A stretch of 64,000 bases of DNA from Ignavibacteria bacterium. Its GTDB lineage: Bacteria; Bacteroidota; Ignavibacteria; Kapaibacteriales; UBA2268. The notes beneath the pieces were generated by a model. It made no database searches and had not been told where the DNA came from. It saw only the letters and a list, made by a program, of their open reading frames with translations. Shown piece by piece: positions 62,445-64,000 of the stretch (its first letter is position 1; each line of letters starts with the position of its first letter). The DNA lies in assembly GCA_031261605.1 (NCBI GenBank), contig JAISJI010000060.1:124001-188000 (forward strand). Direction: 5' to 3'. Position numbers and translations under genes: made by a program.

Positions 62445-63470
62445 TTAATCTAATTTGAAAGATGCGATACACTTCTCAAAAATTGGCAAGTAGTTAGATT
62501 CCTCCGGCACAAACCAATTCACAGTCATACGATAGAATTTATCTCCCTTCTTTACGAAATACACTCTACTTTTCACATCCTTAGTGGCTTTATAGTTAAT
62601 CATATAAGCACTCTCGCCACCACCAACACTTGCATTTGATAATGCAGGATTACCCGGATATTTTGCAGCGAGTTCGGTTGCAGCTTTTTTGAAATCTTTA
62701 TTTTGCGAGCCATCAAGGACATCTATTTGTATGTTGCAGTCGCCTCGTCTGTCACCAATGTAATTGTATGATGCGATAACACCAGATGATGCTGCTTTAC
62801 CACGATAGAAATTCTTTGGTATAGAGATAGCAAAGCCAGTGCCTTTTTCTGTTGTCAAAGTGTCCGATGGGAATGGTTGCTCTATAATTACAGTTTGCGT
62901 ATCGGTACCTCTTACTTGTGTTTGAGCAAGTTTGAGGGATGATATTACTTTGCTGAAGTTGTCGTCATACTTGTCCCAACTATCCGCAAACGCTTCTATC
63001 TTCAATGTAGTATAAGTCACATTGTCCTTAGAGGCAACAACAAAAACGCCTTTGAAGTTTCCATCATTCAACTCAAAGCCATATTCCAACTTCTTACCAT
63101 CAAAGCCATCGACAGTGATGTCGGATGTTTTGTAATCAATGTCGAATTTTTGTTTTACCTTCGCTAAAATAGAATCAATAGTTTGAGTTTCATCTACCTT
63201 CATTGCATTTAAGTCAATCATAGCACCGGGGAAACCTGTTGTTTTGAAATCAACGAAGCGACTTTTTGCATCGTTAGACGAGAACACCATAAAGCGTGCT
63301 CCGGGGGTAGATGATGTTACCCAATTGGATGGATAGTCGACAGCAAATTTCAATGTGCTATCGGTGTAGTTTTTTAGGTCTGTGATTTCTACTGGTGCTG
63401 GTCCGCTATCACAAGCAGATAGAATGACGCATAAGAAAACAGACAATAGAATAAAATTGAGTTTGTTCAT
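62445..63470 (-). CDS. Lipoprotein with two PsbP-like domains
   Basis: A 341-aa lipoprotein. The signal peptide MNKLNFILLSVFLCVILSAC ends in the lipobox LSAC, with the mature N-terminus CDSGP. Two similar halves follow: one opening LKFAVDYPSNWVTSSTPG (about residue 40) and one opening TGFAISIPKNFYRGKAASSG (about residue 218). Both have the F-x-x-x-Y/I-P-x-N/W phrase and later strand pattern of PsbP/Mog1-type domains, so an internal duplication is likely. Such domains occur in many exported bacterial proteins without known activity. GGAG precedes the ATG. It is convergent with the flagellar gene. Confidence 0.82.
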   Translation of the reverse strand: MNKLNFILLSVFLCVILSACDSGPAPVEITDLKNYTDSTLKFAVDYPSNWVTSSTPGARFMVFSSNDAKSRFVDFKTTGFPGAMIDLNAMKVDETQTIDSILAKVKQKFDIDYKTSDITVDGFDGKKLEYGFELNDGNFKGVFVVASKDNVTYTTLKIEAFADSWDKYDDNFSKVISSLKLAQTQVRGTDTQTVIIEQPFPSDTLTTEKGTGFAISIPKNFYRGKAASSGVIASYNYIGDRRGDCNIQIDVLDGSQNKDFKKAATELAAKYPGNPALSNASVGGGESAYMINYKATKDVKSRVYFVKKGDKFYRMTVNWFVPEESNYLPIFEKCIASFKLD

Positions 63471-63582
63471 TTTTATTTCTCCAAATTTATTAATTAATGT
63501 AAATTATCAGCATTTTGCTATTAATATAACATTTTTTTTAATAATAAATATTATTTTTGCACTTATAAATAAAAAAAATAAG

Positions 63583-63589
63583 TATATTG
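63583..63589 (+). promoter_or_regulatory. -7 promoter-like box TATATTG upstream of the last gene
   Basis: 40 bases before the ATG at 63630; predicted leader of about 35 bases. Confidence 0.4.
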
Positions 63590-63629
63590 CGAACTAAAAT
63601 TTATCATTTATCTAATCATACTAATCAAT

Positions 63630-64000
63630 ATGAAATACACAACCCTAATTTCTCTAATCTTCTTTGTTGCAGCATCTGCAACATTCGCTCAACCAGATAC
63701 TCTTATAGTTAAGAAAACCGACCGAAGCGATACGATTGTATTTAACCACCATTTCAATCTTAAACATCCTACAATCCGCTTGTCCGGCTCGCTTGTCACT
63801 GATGCCAACTACAAAGGTAATGGCTTTGATGGCACTTTGAATTCATCCGAATATTCATTTGGTGCTGAGTTTGGATATGCAAAGGATAAGAATTTCTTTC
63901 CGGCTGACAAGTGGAATATTTCATTTCCATTCTTTGAATACAGCAGCGAGGACTTTACTTCCGAGCAACTTGCAAAATATAATGCTTGCTTGTCTAACTA
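63630..64000 (+). CDS. Exported protein, 3' part beyond the window
   Basis: An open frame of 123 codons running off the right edge. A clear signal peptide (MKYTTLISLIFFVAASATFA, cleaved before QPDT) is followed by phrases such as HPTIRLSGSLVTDANYKG and SEYSFGAEFGYAKDKNFFPA, in which short beta strands alternate with polar loops; an outer-membrane or periplasmic beta protein is possible. No Shine-Dalgarno sequence is evident. Function cannot be assigned from the visible part. Confidence 0.7.
   Translation, partial: MKYTTLISLIFFVAASATFAQPDTLIVKKTDRSDTIVFNHHFNLKHPTIRLSGSLVTDANYKGNGFDGTLNSSEYSFGAEFGYAKDKNFFPADKWNISFPFFEYSSEDFTSEQLAKYNACLSN

Overview
The window reads as a chromosomal segment of an AT-rich (roughly 35-37% GC by eye) member of the Bacteroidota/Chlorobi assemblage, most like the Ignavibacteria/Kapabacteria side of it. 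Supporting signs are type IX secretion (T9SS) sorting domains at the C-termini of several surface proteins, a recurrent promoter-like box of the TAnnTTTG/TATATTG type upstream of many genes, a Bacteroidota-type EF-G2 paralogue, an LptE-like lipoprotein with gmhA (lipopolysaccharide-bearing outer membrane), menaquinone genes (menA, ubiE/menG), and a flagellar rod/hook-family gene, which is unusual for Bacteroidota proper but known in Ignavibacteria. The lineage call is inference; no rRNA gene is present.

Layout. 1-2100: minus-strand EF-G2 (cut by the left edge) behind a small membrane protein. 2277-3590: a lone ABC-2 permease. 3949-20350: a surface module of two giant exported proteins (3272 and 2157 aa) that fills a quarter of the window. 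20809-24690: minus-strand envelope and housekeeping genes (GT2 glycosyltransferase, LptE-like lipoprotein, MBL hydrolase, tRNA-Leu(GAG), scpB). 24733-27424: a beta-propeller-like exported protein facing an RsmB-type rRNA methyltransferase. 27678-32132: a second surface pair (a 187-aa protein with a sorting-like C-terminus and a 1259-aa fibre-like protein with 16-residue coiled-coil repeats). 32279-38864: pnp, phosphohexomutase, polA. 38940-46641: rplI, rpsF, OPT transporter, dtd, gmhA, secA. 46831-51599: lepB and a third T9SS cargo. 51680-55220: menaquinone genes and PBP2. 55309-64000: an outer-membrane-like protein, YgjP-type metallopeptidase, O-methyltransferase-like protein plus sensor histidine kinase, an RSH-like HD hydrolase, a flagellar protein, a PsbP-like lipoprotein, and an exported protein cut by the right edge.

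The genes are mainly core housekeeping interleaved with large secreted surface proteins. SecA and LepB in the window would serve the first export step of the surface proteins; the T9SS machinery itself is not here. Surface-protein genes tend to end in strong intrinsic terminators, while several convergent housekeeping pairs abut or overlap by a few bases with no terminator.

The points most worth a second look are the giant adhesin plus cohesin/dockerin/LamG pair, the DNA polymerase I with a dismantled proofreading site, the EF-G2 lacking its catalytic histidine, the recurrent -7 promoter box with two apparently leaderless genes, and a 34-bp perfect palindrome at 62354-62387. No CRISPR array, insertion sequence, prophage or integrase was seen.
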